Assembly: GCF_009362815.1 (NCBI RefSeq)
Contig: NZ_WHNX01000015.1
Coordinates: 1 to 50,913 of the forward strand
Reading direction: 5' to 3'
Source of the DNA: Alkalibaculum sporogenes
GTDB taxonomy: Bacteria > Bacillota > Clostridia > Eubacteriales > Alkalibacteraceae
DNA: 50,913 nt
The notes below the pieces were generated by a model, which searched no databases, was not told where the DNA came from, and worked only from the letters and a program-made list of their open reading frames with translations. Positions within the stretch are counted from its first letter, which is position 1, and the number at the start of each line of letters is the position of its first letter. Below are positions 8,003 to 16,990 of the stretch, in pieces. A program made the position numbers and the translations under genes.

Positions 8003-8369
8003 ACCACAAGAAACACGCTTTGCAAGTTTCTCGCAGTTACGCGGTAGTCGCCAAATGTCTGCAAGCAGCCACTTGGCTCATTACTTCGCGACGACCACAA
8101 GAAACACGCTTCGCGAATTTCTCGTGGTTACGCGGACAGTCGCCAAATGTCTGCAAGCAGACGCTTGGCTCATTACTTCGCGACGACCACAAGAAACACG
8201 CTTTGCAAATTTCTCGTGGTTACGCGGACAGTCGCCAAATGTCTGCAAGCAGACGCTTGGCTCATTACTTCGCGACGACCACAAGAAACACGCTTCGCGA
8301 ATTTCTCGTAGTTACGCGGACAGTCGCCAAATGTCTGCAAGCAGACGCTTGGCTCATTGTCTTCGCGAT
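8003..8369. repeat. Four tandem copies of a 92-bp repeat with internal hairpins
   Basis: Units start at 8003, 8094, 8186 and 8278 with the sequence ACCACAAGAAACACGCT and are 91-92 bp long. Each unit has two inverted repeats: CCACAAGAAA with TTTCTCGTGG, enclosing the palindrome TTCGCGAA in most copies, and CCAAATGTCTGC with GCAGACGCTTGG. Copies differ by only a few bases. GC content is visibly higher than the surroundings. Long frames run through it on both strands, but they are a product of the repeat and lack starts with ribosome binding sites. It fills the gap between hxlB and clpC. Confidence 0.92.
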
Positions 8370-8380
8370 AATTAGTATAC

Positions 8381-8425
8381 AAAATAGGCACGTTAGCGTG
8401 CCTACTTTGTTTGTTTTTTTGATAC
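8381..8425. terminator. Terminator after clpC, possibly bidirectional
   Basis: TAGGCACG (8385-8392) and CGTGCCTA (8397-8404) pair around TTAG. A TTTT tract follows on the minus strand, and a longer T-rich tract (8406-8420) follows on the plus strand. It lies just past the clpC stop codon. Confidence 0.75.
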
Positions 8426-8429
8426 ATAA

Positions 8430-10862
8430 TTATTTAATAAATTTTAATTCTTGATCTTCGACAGTTACTTTTAATACATTTCCTTTTTCTACATTGCCTT
8501 TCAGCATCTCTTCTGATAATTTATCTTCTACCTCTTTTTGAATTGTCCTTCTTAAAGGTCTTGCTCCGTATTCTAGATTGGTGCCCTTCTTAGCTATAAA
8601 ATCTGTAGCACTTTCATCAAAGCTTATATGGATATCTAGTTCTTGTAATCTCTTTGCTAGTTGTTTAAACATTATATCTATTATAAAATGTATATCCTTA
8701 TCTTCCAACTTATGGAATACTATTACTTCATCTAAACGATTTAAAAATTCTGGTTTAAATGTATTTCTTAGTTCTACCATAACATTGTCTTTCATTTTTT
8801 CGTACTCATTCTCAGCTGCATTATCACTTACTGTAAAGCCCAAATTCTTTTGTTTTTTTATAGTATGTGCCCCTACATTTGAAGTCATAATGATCACAGT
8901 ATTTTTGAAATTAACTGTTCTCCCTTTTCCATCTGTAAGCCTTCCATCCTCTAATATTTGTAACAATATATTAAATACATCAGGATGTGCTTTTTCGATT
9001 TCGTCTAATAGGATTACTGAATATGGTTTTCTTCTAACTTTTTCAGTTAATTGACCACCTTCATCGTATCCTACATAACCTGGAGGTGAACCTATTAGTC
9101 TTGATACTGTATGCTTTTCCATATACTCTGACATATCTATACGTATCATAGAATCTTCTTCACCAAACATAATCTCTGCTAAAGCTTTGCTCAGTTCTGT
9201 TTTCCCTACTCCTGTTGGTCCTAAGAATACGAATGAACCAATAGGACGTTTTGGGTCTTTAAGCCCTACTCTAGCTCTTCTAATAGCTCTTGAGACTGCC
9301 TTTACTGCTTCTTCTTGCCCTATAACTCTTTTATGCAGTACATCTTCCATATCTAATAATTTCTGAGATTCTTCTTGGGCTAATTTCTTAACTGGAACAC
9401 CTGTCCAACTAGCTACAATTCCCGCGATTTCTTCTGGTCCTACTTCTCCTCCAGTACCAATATGGTTTTTTTGTTGCCATGACTCTTTAATAGTCTTTAA
9501 TTTTGTTTTAGCTTTATTTTCTTTATCTCGAATTTCTGCTGCTTTCTCAAAATCTTGAGAAGAAACTGCTTCTTCTTTCTCTTGTTCAAATTTTTCTATA
9601 GTTGTTTCTATTTCTTTAATATCAGGTGGCATAGTTAATATTCCTAATCTTACTTTTGAAGCTGCTTCGTCTATTAAATCTATTGCCTTATCAGGTAAGT
9701 AACGATCACTTATATAACGGTCTGATAATTCTACTGCTGCCACAAGGGCTTCATCTGTAATCTTAACTTTATGGTGGGCTTCATACCTATCTCTAAGACC
9801 TTTTAAAATTTCTATAGCTTCTTCTTTACTAGGTTCTCCTACATTAACTGGCTGAAATCTTCTTTCTAATGCCGCATCTTTTTCCACGTGTTTTTTATAT
9901 TCATCAAGAGTCGTCGCTCCTATTGCTTGTAATTCTCCTCTTGCTAATGCAGGCTTCAATATATTTGATGCATCTATAGCACCTTCTGCTGCACCTGCTC
10001 CAATAATAGTGTGCATCTCATCTATAAATAATATAATATTATCTGCACTTCGTATCTCTTCCATTACGTTTTTTAATCTATCTTCAAATTCACCTCTATA
10101 TTTTGCGCCTGCTACCATTGACGATAAATCTAGAGATACGACTCTTTTATCTTTAAGATTTTCTGATATATTACCGTCCACTATTTTTTGTGCTAAACCT
10201 TCTGCAATCGCAGTTTTACCTACTCCTGGTTCACCAATTAGACAAGGATTGTTTTTTGTCCTACGGCTTAATATCTGGATAACTCTTTCTATTTCTTTAT
10301 CTCTCCCTATAACTGGGTCTAATTCTCCTTGTGCCGCCATTTGTGTCAGGTCACGTCCAAATTTATCGAGGTTCTTAGTATTAGTATTTTTAATCGCATT
10401 TGCTTTACTCGCTGAGCTAGGAGTACTATTCATAAGTTTTATAATTTCCTCACGAACTCTCTCAAAGTCAATCTTTATGTCTATAAGTATTTTAGCACCT
10501 ACACCTTCACCTTCTCTTATAAGTCCAAGCAATATATGTTCTGTACCTATATAACTTTGATTTAGAGCCCTAGCTTCCATTAAGCTGAGTTCTAATATTT
10601 TTTTAGTTCTAGGAGTATAACCTATTATCTCGCTAACCTCTTCTTCTCCTTTACCTACTAATTCTTGAATCTCTTTTATTACACTTTCATACTTCACCCC
10701 TAATTCTTTAAGGGCAATAGCAGCTACTCCTTCTCCTTCTTGAATAAGCCCCAACAATAAATGTTCTGAACCAATATAATTATGATTCATTTTTTTTGCT
10801 TCATCTTGGGATAGTACCAACACTTTTTGTGATTTTTCAGTAAATCTTCCAAATATAGGCAT
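8430..10862 (-). CDS. clpC: ATP-dependent Clp protease ATP-binding subunit ClpC
   Basis: This is a Hsp100 unfoldase that feeds substrates, including arginine-phosphorylated proteins, to ClpP. Domains in order are: two Clp_N repeats ([19 protein letters not shown] and [19 protein letters not shown]); the first AAA+ domain with Walker [14 protein letters not shown]; a UVR-containing linker ([20 protein letters not shown]); and the second AAA+ domain with [18 protein letters not shown] at 10871 overlaps the AGGAGG site. The ATG at 10862 is eight bases after that site and gives [12 protein letters not shown], so I chose it. The protein has 810 residues, normal for ClpC. It is the last gene of the mcsA-mcsB-clpC operon. 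Confidence 0.96.
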   Translation of the reverse strand: MPIFGRFTEKSQKVLVLSQDEAKKMNHNYIGSEHLLLGLIQEGEGVAAIALKELGVKYESVIKEIQELVGKGEEEVSEIIGYTPRTKKILELSLMEARALNQSYIGTEHILLGLIREGEGVGAKILIDIKIDFERVREEIIKLMNSTPSSASKANAIKNTNTKNLDKFGRDLTQMAAQGELDPVIGRDKEIERVIQILSRRTKNNPCLIGEPGVGKTAIAEGLAQKIVDGNISENLKDKRVVSLDLSSMVAGAKYRGEFEDRLKNVMEEIRSADNIILFIDEMHTIIGAGAAEGAIDASNILKPALARGELQAIGATTLDEYKKHVEKDAALERRFQPVNVGEPSKEEAIEILKGLRDRYEAHHKVKITDEALVAAVELSDRYISDRYLPDKAIDLIDEAASKVRLGILTMPPDIKEIETTIEKFEQEKEEAVSSQDFEKAAEIRDKENKAKTKLKTIKESWQQKNHIGTGGEVGPEEIAGIVASWTGVPVKKLAQEESQKLLDMEDVLHKRVIGQEEAVKAVSRAIRRARVGLKDPKRPIGSFVFLGPTGVGKTELSKALAEIMFGEEDSMIRIDMSEYMEKHTVSRLIGSPPGYVGYDEGGQLTEKVRRKPYSVILLDEIEKAHPDVFNILLQILEDGRLTDGKGRTVNFKNTVIIMTSNVGAHTIKKQKNLGFTVSDNAAENEYEKMKDNVMVELRNTFKPEFLNRLDEVIVFHKLEDKDIHFIIDIMFKQLAKRLQELDIHISFDESATDFIAKKGTNLEYGARPLRRTIQKEVEDKLSEEMLKGNVEKGNVLKVTVEDQELKFIK

Positions 10863-10874
10863 TCTCTGCACCTC

Positions 10875-11906
10875 CTATGTATTTTTTATTAAACTCTTTC
10901 TTATAAAATTTGCACGTAGTTTATCTACGTCAAAACTTTGTAAATCTGCAGTATCGTATAAACTCAAAAGTATCCCTGGTTGAATAGTAATCATTAAATC
11001 GTTTATTTTTTTTATATCTTGATCTATTAACTCAAGGTCTGTACCTAACCTAACTAAAGATATTAACTTCATACTTTCTTCTACACTTATAGTTCTAGCA
11101 TTTGTCAAGGTTCCTAATGCTCTAAATATCTTATCTTCTAAATAAGTTTTATTATTGTTTAACACTTCATACCTTAAATCTCTTTCTCTCTTAATTATCT
11201 CTTTTGCTACGCTATGGATATTTGATATAATATCTTGTTCTTTAATTCCTAAGGTAGTTTGGTTTGATATTTGATATAAGTCTCCCATAGCTTGTGTTCC
11301 TTCTCCATAAATTCCCCTTATGGTTATCCCAAACCTTGCTAAAGTCTGCATTAAATTATTCATTTGGTTACTGAGTGTTAAAGATGGTAAATGCAACATT
11401 ACTGAAGCTCTCATACCAGTTCCTACATTACTTGGGCAAGCTGTTAAGTAGCCGTATTTTTCATCAAAAGCATATCTTATTTCTTCTTCTAATAAATCAT
11501 CAATTTCATTTGCAATATCATAAGCATAATTTAATTGAAATCCATCTAAAATACATTGAATTCGAATATGATCTTCTTCATTTACCATTATACTTACTCT
11601 TTCATCTTCTCTGATAAATACTGCTGCATGATCATTTCTACCCCATTCTGGGCTAGTTAAGTGCTTTTCAACTAACATTTTTTTGTTGTTAGCAGTTATA
11701 TCTTCAACTTTTATTTTATTAAAGGGTGTCAAGTTATTATTTTTATCATTTATAGATTTTTCTACTACCTCTACAATATCCTTAGCGCTGTCACTTTGTA
11801 GGTAAATAGGAAATGGCAAATTTCTTATATTCCTAGCTAACCGAACACGACTACTAATTACTATATCTTTTTCTTTATATTCATTTTTAGACATATTACA
11901 CCCCAT
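10875..11906 (-). CDS. mcsB: Protein arginine kinase McsB
   Basis: McsB phosphorylates arginines on damaged proteins and so marks them for ClpC-ClpP. The phosphagen-kinase fold shows in ISSRVRLARNIRNLPFP, VNEEDHIRIQ, CPSNVGTGMRASVMLHLP and RGIYGEGTQAMG. The length of 343 residues is normal. The ATG at 11906 is four bases after the mcsA stop, suggesting coupling. A second ATG at 11894 has GGGGTG ahead of it and is an equally good start. The gene ends 12 bases before the clpC start, with the clpC ribosome binding site in the gap. Confidence 0.95.
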   Translation of the reverse strand: MGCNMSKNEYKEKDIVISSRVRLARNIRNLPFPIYLQSDSAKDIVEVVEKSINDKNNNLTPFNKIKVEDITANNKKMLVEKHLTSPEWGRNDHAAVFIREDERVSIMVNEEDHIRIQCILDGFQLNYAYDIANEIDDLLEEEIRYAFDEKYGYLTACPSNVGTGMRASVMLHLPSLTLSNQMNNLMQTLARFGITIRGIYGEGTQAMGDLYQISNQTTLGIKEQDIISNIHSVAKEIIKRERDLRYEVLNNNKTYLEDKIFRALGTLTNARTISVEESMKLISLVRLGTDLELIDQDIKKINDLMITIQPGILLSLYDTADLQSFDVDKLRANFIRKSLIKNT

Positions 11907-11910
11907 GTAA

Positions 11911-12426
11911 TTAACTTTTTATATTGTCTTTTATTTGTTCTTTTAAGATTTTTATTTGATCTCTTAACAATGCGGCTTTTTCATATTCTTCTTTTTCAAT
12001 GGCAAGTGATAAATTTCCATGTAATGATGTAAGTTCTCTTTTTAGCCTTATATTTTCTCCACCATATTTTACGATTTTCCCAATATGTTGTTCTTTACCA
12101 TGCATTCTTTGTATCATTGGGTTAATTAACAATGAAAATGTTTCATAACACTTTTCACAACCAAATTTACCATGTTTTTTAAATGTGTCATAGTCCATAC
12201 CACATTGTGGACAGTGATACTCCATGCTATGAGAATAATCTACTGCATGTGTATTCTCTTCTAAATCTAGTAGATTTGCAATAAAACCTTGAAAATTAAA
12301 TGAACTGTTGAACATTTCATGTAAGGCACTGCATTGATCGCAAAGATGTATTTCTCGCTTTTCACCACTCATAATTTTAGTAATGTGGATTGACGCTGCT
12401 CTTTCGTTACAATTTTGGCAAAGCAT
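11911..12426 (-). CDS. mcsA: McsA, zinc-binding activator of McsB
   Basis: The protein has four C-x-x-C pairs (CQNC, CDQC, CPQC, CEKC), expected to bind zinc. A C-terminal UVR motif is visible in LAIEKEEYEKAALLRDQIKILKEQ. McsA stimulates McsB kinase activity and helps link it to ClpC. AGGAGGG lies ahead of the ATG at 12426. In most Firmicutes ctsR, the repressor of this operon, comes directly before mcsA. Here the next gene upstream is a transposase, 44 bases away, and no tandem CtsR heptad (GGTCAAA type) is visible in the gap. Confidence 0.94.
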   Translation of the reverse strand: MLCQNCNERAASIHITKIMSGEKREIHLCDQCSALHEMFNSSFNFQGFIANLLDLEENTHAVDYSHSMEYHCPQCGMDYDTFKKHGKFGCEKCYETFSLLINPMIQRMHGKEQHIGKIVKYGGENIRLKRELTSLHGNLSLAIEKEEYEKAALLRDQIKILKEQIKDNIKS

Positions 12427-12470
12427 ACAATTCCCTCCTATCCATTCCAGAAAATAATTCTTATGTGTAA

Positions 12471-13256
12471 TTACTCTTCTCCCTCATTATTATATTCTCT
12501 AAGAATGTTATATATAATACCTCTATTTAATTTTAATAAACTTCCAATCTTTCTTATAGATAATTTTCCTGTATTTTTTATCATTAAAACAAGATTAATC
12601 CTATGAACCTTATTTTTCTTATACCCAAGATCTTTTAATTCAATATTATTTTTACACAAATATCTTCGAATCATATTATTAATTTTATTTTCGATACCTT
12701 CTTCAATATCTAAAAAAATATCATCATTCTCAATCTTAGTATAATTAATAAAGTTATGAATTGACTCAGTCTCTTCATTACCAAATTCCGAAAAAGCAGA
12801 TAAATTATATGACAAAAATTTTTCCATACTATCTTCTATATATTCGTTATAGCTACTCCACTTATATAATAATTGGTTACCTGATGGATTATTGTGTATG
12901 TATCTAATTATAGGTAATAGATACTGAGTATCTCTTATGCATTCACTTTTAAATCTATCATAAAATACATGGCCTTTACTATTATATTTAAAATTATAAT
13001 AATTGGCATAAGAAATATTTATCTTTTTCATTATTGTTGAAATATCGTATTTATGAATCTCAATTAAAAAATGTGCATGGGTATCTAATACACAGTACGC
13101 GAGAAGGCTCAAAATATTATCTTCACTATATTTTTTTACTATAAGAAGGATTTTCTTTTTATCCATGTCTTCAATAAAAATATTCTTATTATCATTACCT
13201 ACTACCATTACATGATAATAATTAGATTCACTAACTTCTCTTGGCATTCTTGACAA
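12471..13256 (-). CDS. REP-associated (Y1, IS200-like) tyrosine transposase
   Basis: The protein has 261 residues. The HUH-type metal site is seen in LDTHAHFLIEIH. The likely catalytic tyrosine region is SYANYYNFKYNSKGHVFYDRFKS, followed by LLPIIRYIHNNPSGNQ, the usual RAYT signature. The C-terminus (KLSIRKIGSLLKLNRGIIYNIL) looks like a helix-turn-helix. RAYTs are mostly domesticated single-copy genes that move small palindromes by single-strand cuts. A perfect palindrome with the loop AGAACCGTCCC lies 63 bases upstream of its start. It is in the same direction as mcsA, 44 bases ahead of it, so transcription may run through. Confidence 0.9.
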   Translation of the reverse strand: MSRMPREVSESNYYHVMVVGNDNKNIFIEDMDKKKILLIVKKYSEDNILSLLAYCVLDTHAHFLIEIHKYDISTIMKKINISYANYYNFKYNSKGHVFYDRFKSECIRDTQYLLPIIRYIHNNPSGNQLLYKWSSYNEYIEDSMEKFLSYNLSAFSEFGNEETESIHNFINYTKIENDDIFLDIEEGIENKINNMIRRYLCKNNIELKDLGYKKNKVHRINLVLMIKNTGKLSIRKIGSLLKLNRGIIYNILREYNNEGEE

Positions 13257-13318
13257 GTTATCACCTACTTACAGCATATTCCTATTTTGATTTTATCATC
13301 ATTATATATAAAAGTAAA

Positions 13319-13361
13319 TAAAAAGTTGACAAAAAGAACCGTCCCTTTTGTCAACTTTTTA
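13319..13361. repeat. Palindrome with AACCGTCCC loop next to the transposase gene
   Basis: The sixteen-base arms (13319-13334 and 13346-13361, core AAAGTTGACAAAA / TTTTGTCAACTTT) pair perfectly around AGAACCGTCCC. Hairpins with the same GGGACGGTTCT loop are commonly seen beside Y1 transposase genes in clostridia, which is from general knowledge. It is probably the substrate of the neighbouring transposase. Confidence 0.8.
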
Positions 13362-13394
13362 TTGTGTAGTTTATAACTTTTATTTAAGTTATAA

Positions 13395-13568
13395 TTAGTT
13401 ACTTCTGTTATTGTTGTTGTTGTTGCTTCTATTTGTTTCGTTATTATTGTTGTTATTGGTGTTGTTGTTGTTTCTGTTTTGTGTTCCTCTGTTATTTGTG
13501 TTGTTTGTGTTATTGTTGTTATTGTTGTTTGTGTTATTAGTGTTATTGTTATTGTTATTGTTATTCAT
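13395..13568 (-). CDS. Small asparagine-repeat protein
   Basis: This 57-residue frame reads MNNNNNNNN then blocks of Asn broken by Thr, Arg and a few Gly, Gln, Ser and Glu. About 70% of residues are Asn, coded by alternating AAT and AAC. AGGAGA sits six bases before the ATG at 13568, so translation is plausible. A second ATG at 13574 overlaps that site. The frame on the other strand would be a poly-Leu protein without a ribosome binding site. No family is recognised. The low-complexity tract may vary in length between strains. Confidence 0.55.
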   Translation of the reverse strand: MNNNNNNNNTNNTNNNNNNNTNNTNNRGTQNRNNNNTNNNNNNETNRSNNNNNNRSN

Positions 13569-13638
13569 TTTCATTCTCCTTTTCTTTCTTTATTTTAATT
13601 TCGTTTATTAGTATTAGCCTTTAATCCAGTAATTATTA

Positions 13639-13809
13639 TTATTTTTTGTTTTTATTTGAACTATTTGTTTGTGTGTTATACATTGAGAGCATATCTCCCG
13701 TATCGGTCATTCCTGTTTCTTTTAATTGATCGTTTAAAAATTGACCTGTAGTTTTATCTCTCATCTGTTCTCGGAAAGTTTTATTGTTTTTACTTTTTTT
13801 CTTACTCAT
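13639..13809 (-). CDS. Small basic hypothetical protein
   Basis: This 56-residue protein starts MSKKKSKNNKTFREQMRDK, has a middle part LNDQLKETGMTDTGDMLSMY, and ends in a Ser/Asn/Lys tail. AAGGAG lies eight bases before the ATG. It is highly charged, with no membrane segment or cysteine. It sits 70 bases before the Asn-repeat gene on the same strand, so the two may be co-transcribed. Small, soluble, lysine-rich proteins of this type are often spore or stress proteins, but nothing here proves it. Confidence 0.6.
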   Translation of the reverse strand: MSKKKSKNNKTFREQMRDKTTGQFLNDQLKETGMTDTGDMLSMYNTQTNSSNKNKK

Positions 13810-13875
13810 ATTAATTAACTCCTTTCATAAAGACTATCTATATTTTTCGTAGTTAAGCATTTTTTATGCTAAAAA

Positions 13876-13909
13876 AATAAAAAAAAATCTGAATTTATTT
13901 CAGATTTTT
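13876..13909 (-). terminator. Terminator of the EF-G-like gene
   Basis: AAAAATCTGAA (13883-13893) and TTCAGATTTTT (13899-13909) pair perfectly around five bases. A long T tract follows on the minus strand. It lies about 50 bases after the EF-G-like stop codon. Confidence 0.85.
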
Positions 13910-13958
13910 CTTTATCTCAACTACAAGGAGCAAAGTAGTTACTTGCAAAAATTTTTAC

Positions 13959-16034
13959 TTATTTTTTATTATTTGTCTCTTCTATTACTTTCTCTGCTAA
14001 TATAGAAGGTACTTCTTCGTATCTTACAAATTCCATACTAAATTCACCTTTTGCATGTGTCATAGACCTAAGTTCTGTGGCATATTTAAACATTTCTGAT
14101 AAAGGTGCTTCTGCTATAATCTTCTGACTTTCACCTTTTCCTTGTTCCATACCTATAATACGACCTCTTTTTTTATTTAAATCTCCGAGTATATCTCCCA
14201 TAAAGTTTTCTGGCACATTTATCTCTATCTTATAAACTGGTTCTAGTAAAACAGGGTTTGCATTTTTCATTCCTTTTCTGTAAGCTAATGAAGCAGCCAT
14301 TTTAAACGACATTTCATCAGAATCAACTGCATGATAAGAGCCATCAGTTAACGTAGCCTTTATGCCTACAACTGGAAATCCTGCTAATACTCCCTCTTTA
14401 GTACAATCAGCTAATCCTTTTTCAACGGCAGGTATAAAATTCCTAGGTACCGATCCACCTACTACTTTATCTACAAACAAAAATCCTTGGTCTGTTTCTC
14501 CTATTGGTTCAAAATCTATATACACGTGTCCATATTGCCCACGTCCACCAGATTGTTTTTTATGTTTTCCTTCTGATGATGCCTTGCTTTTAATAGTTTC
14601 TCTATATGGTATTTGTGGATCAATTAATTCTACTTCAACGCCAAACTTGGATTGCAATTTATCATGTAGAACCTCTATATGCATTTCACCCATTCCAGAT
14701 ATGAGAGTTTGTTTGGTCTCGTGATTTCGCTCAACTTTAAGGGTAGGATCTTCTTCTTGTAATCTTTGCAAACCATGACCTATTTTATCTTCATCGCCTT
14801 TTGTCTTAGGTTGTATAGCCATAGATATAATAGGTTTTGGAAATTCTATGTCATCGTATACAATTGGATTTTTGATATCACACAATGTATCTCCCGTAAA
14901 TGTATCAGATAGCTTTGAAAAAGCACCAATATCTCCTGCTTCTAGTTTTTCAACTTCTATTTGTTTTTTTCCACGAAGTACATATATATGGTTTATTTTT
15001 TCTTTTTTATCCTTTTTTGAGTTTAAAAGCTCTTGACCACTTTGCAATGTTCCAGACATGATTCTAAATTGAGACAATCTTCCTACATAAGGATCTACAA
15101 TAGTTTTAAATACAAAAACAGATAAAGGCTCTTGTGCCGAGATTTTTCTTTCGATAATTTTGTCGGATTTAACATCTTTTCCAACTACTACTTTTTTTTC
15201 ATCAGGTGCTGGAAAAAACTCGATTATCATATTTGCTAAGGTTTCAATACCAATATTATTTACTCCAGATGTACATAAGACAGGAATTAGATCTCCCTCT
15301 AAAACACCTTTTCTGAGACCTTTGTGTATCTCATCATTGCTTATTTCTTCTCCATTGAAGAATTTTTCCATTAGTTCTTCTGTGCTTTGGGCTACTGATT
15401 CTATAATCATCTCTCTATATGGTGTTATATCGTCTTTTAATTCTTCAGGAAGTTCAATATCAATACATTTATCTCCTAAACGTTCTCTACCAGTCATATC
15501 TACCACATTTAAAACACCTTTAAAGTCAAGTGCTTCTCCGTATGGCATTTCAAAAGGCACCACTTTATTACCTAGTTGGTTTTTCAAGTTTTCCATTACT
15601 ACATTAAATCTAACATTTTCTCTATCCATTTTATTTACAACAATTATTGAGGGTATCTTTCTCTCTTTAACATATTCCCATGCTTTTTGAGCACCAACTT
15701 CTAATCCTGCAAGTGCATCTATTACAATCACTGCACTGTCAGCTACTCTCAAAGCACTAAATGTCTCACCAGAAAAATCAAAGTAGCCTGGAACATCCAT
15801 AATATTTAATTTATGGCCATCAAGCTCAATAGGTACTATAGAAGAACTTATGGAAATACCTCTTTTAATTTCTTCCTGATTGTAGTCAGATATGGTATTG
15901 CCGTCTTCTATTTTACCCATTCTATCAATTATATCCACATTGTATGCCATTGCTTCTACTATTGATGTCTTTCCACTTCCACCATGTCCTAATAATACTA
16001 CATTTCTAATTTTGTTAGTTGGATATGTTTTCAT
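13959..16034 (-). CDS. Elongation factor G-like GTPase (EF-G paralogue)
   Basis: The protein has 691 residues with the EF-G order of domains: P-loop LGHGGSGKTSIVEA at the start, NKMD at about residue 130, a domain IV around SGGRGQYGHVYIDFEP, and a C-terminal domain V. It belongs to the divergent EF-G-like group often called FusA2 or EF-G-II, not to the main FusA. The G3 motif reads DVPGYFDF where canonical EF-G has DTPGHVDF, so the catalytic histidine is replaced by tyrosine. GAGGGGG precedes the ATG. It is a single-gene unit, far from rpsL, rpsG and tuf. Its cellular role is not settled. Confidence 0.9.
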   Translation of the reverse strand: MKTYPTNKIRNVVLLGHGGSGKTSIVEAMAYNVDIIDRMGKIEDGNTISDYNQEEIKRGISISSSIVPIELDGHKLNIMDVPGYFDFSGETFSALRVADSAVIVIDALAGLEVGAQKAWEYVKERKIPSIIVVNKMDRENVRFNVVMENLKNQLGNKVVPFEMPYGEALDFKGVLNVVDMTGRERLGDKCIDIELPEELKDDITPYREMIIESVAQSTEELMEKFFNGEEISNDEIHKGLRKGVLEGDLIPVLCTSGVNNIGIETLANMIIEFFPAPDEKKVVVGKDVKSDKIIERKISAQEPLSVFVFKTIVDPYVGRLSQFRIMSGTLQSGQELLNSKKDKKEKINHIYVLRGKKQIEVEKLEAGDIGAFSKLSDTFTGDTLCDIKNPIVYDDIEFPKPIISMAIQPKTKGDEDKIGHGLQRLQEEDPTLKVERNHETKQTLISGMGEMHIEVLHDKLQSKFGVEVELIDPQIPYRETIKSKASSEGKHKKQSGGRGQYGHVYIDFEPIGETDQGFLFVDKVVGGSVPRNFIPAVEKGLADCTKEGVLAGFPVVGIKATLTDGSYHAVDSDEMSFKMAASLAYRKGMKNANPVLLEPVYKIEINVPENFMGDILGDLNKKRGRIIGMEQGKGESQKIIAEAPLSEMFKYATELRSMTHAKGEFSMEFVRYEEVPSILAEKVIEETNNKK

Positions 16035-16150
16035 TTAACTTCCCCCTCATAATTTTGTGGTTGTATCAATGAAAAAATCTGTATTACAATATCAAAACAT
16101 ACTACTATTTTATAATATTTTTTTAGTTTAATCTATATTTTAGAAAATAA

Positions 16151-16181
16151 AAAAAATGACTTGGCAATCAAATCATTTTTT
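16151..16181 (-). terminator. Terminator after sigB
   Basis: AAAAAATGA and TCATTTTTT form the outer stem, with TTG/CAA pairing inside after one mismatch. It lies 25 bases past the sigB stop on the minus strand. It is A/T rich and therefore only moderately convincing. Confidence 0.6.
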
Positions 16182-16205
16182 GTCATTATTACAAAGCAGT
16201 CGAAG

Positions 16206-16988
16206 TTATACGTTGATTTTTTCCCTTAACCTACTTAATATTTTCTTTTCTAATCTAGAAACTGTCATTTGTGAAACTCCTAAATCAGTAGCAATTTCAT
16301 TTTGACTTTTATTATTATAAAATCTATCTACTATAATTTTTTTATCATACTCAGACAAGTTAGTAAAAATAGTACGAAGAAAATCTTTATCTTCTACTTC
16401 TTTAATGTGATTATCTTCTATACCTAATATTTCAAATAGCGATATATCACTGTCATCACTGGAGTTAGTTATTTTTACGTCTAAGGAAGATGGTGCATAG
16501 GCATAACTTCCTTCCATAGCCTCTATTACTTCTTCAGTAGAGAGGTCAAGATACTTGGCAATATCATCTACATTAGGCACTCTCATTAATTTATGTTGTA
16601 AAGCTTCTTTTGCTTGGTTTATCTTTCTATATGAATCTTGAATTCGTCTAGGAACTTTTATAATCCACTCTTTATCTCTAAAATACTTTTTTATCTCACC
16701 TAATATGGTTGGAGTGGCGAAACTAGAAAACTCATATCCTTTACTCGGATCGAATCTCTCAATAGCATAAATCAAACCTAAGCTAGCTACTTGATAAATA
16801 TCTTCAAAGTCTACACCCTTATTGACGTACTTCTTTGATAATATCTCTGCTATATACATATATTCTTCGAATATTTGATTTCTTAAATTTGTGTCTTTTT
16901 TATCTATGTACTCTTTGAATAATAATTCAATACGTTTTTTTCGCTTTGCGGCTTTGTTCTCTTGAGTAATCGATAAATTTTTATTCAT
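16206..16988 (-). CDS. sigB: RNA polymerase sigma factor of the SigB/SigF/SigG group
   Basis: The protein has 260 residues. Region 2 shows in YVNKGVDFEDIYQVASLGL and FDPSKGYEFSSFATPTILGE. Region 3 begins at VPRRIQDSYRKI. Region 4 has the helix-turn-helix SQNEIATDLGVSQMTVSRLE. I call it SigB rather than SigF because rsbV and rsbW precede it and a SigB-type promoter lies ahead of the cluster. Its ATG follows the rsbW stop by two bases, with GGGGAG as ribosome binding site, so it is made together with its anti-sigma factor. No rsbX or rsbU-type phosphatase gene is adjacent. Confidence 0.9.
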   Translation of the reverse strand: MNKNLSITQENKAAKRKKRIELLFKEYIDKKDTNLRNQIFEEYMYIAEILSKKYVNKGVDFEDIYQVASLGLIYAIERFDPSKGYEFSSFATPTILGEIKKYFRDKEWIIKVPRRIQDSYRKINQAKEALQHKLMRVPNVDDIAKYLDLSTEEVIEAMEGSYAYAPSSLDVKITNSSDDSDISLFEILGIEDNHIKEVEDKDFLRTIFTNLSEYDKKIIVDRFYNNKSQNEIATDLGVSQMTVSRLEKKILSRLREKINV

Positions 16989-16990
16989 TT

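Noticed and set aside
8020-8454. Several overlapping frames on both strands with repeated protein segments
   Set aside because: They are translations of the 92-bp tandem repeat, with no supported start.
13411-13611. Plus-strand poly-leucine frame
   Set aside because: It is the complement of the Asn-repeat gene. Only the minus-strand frame has a good ribosome binding site and start.
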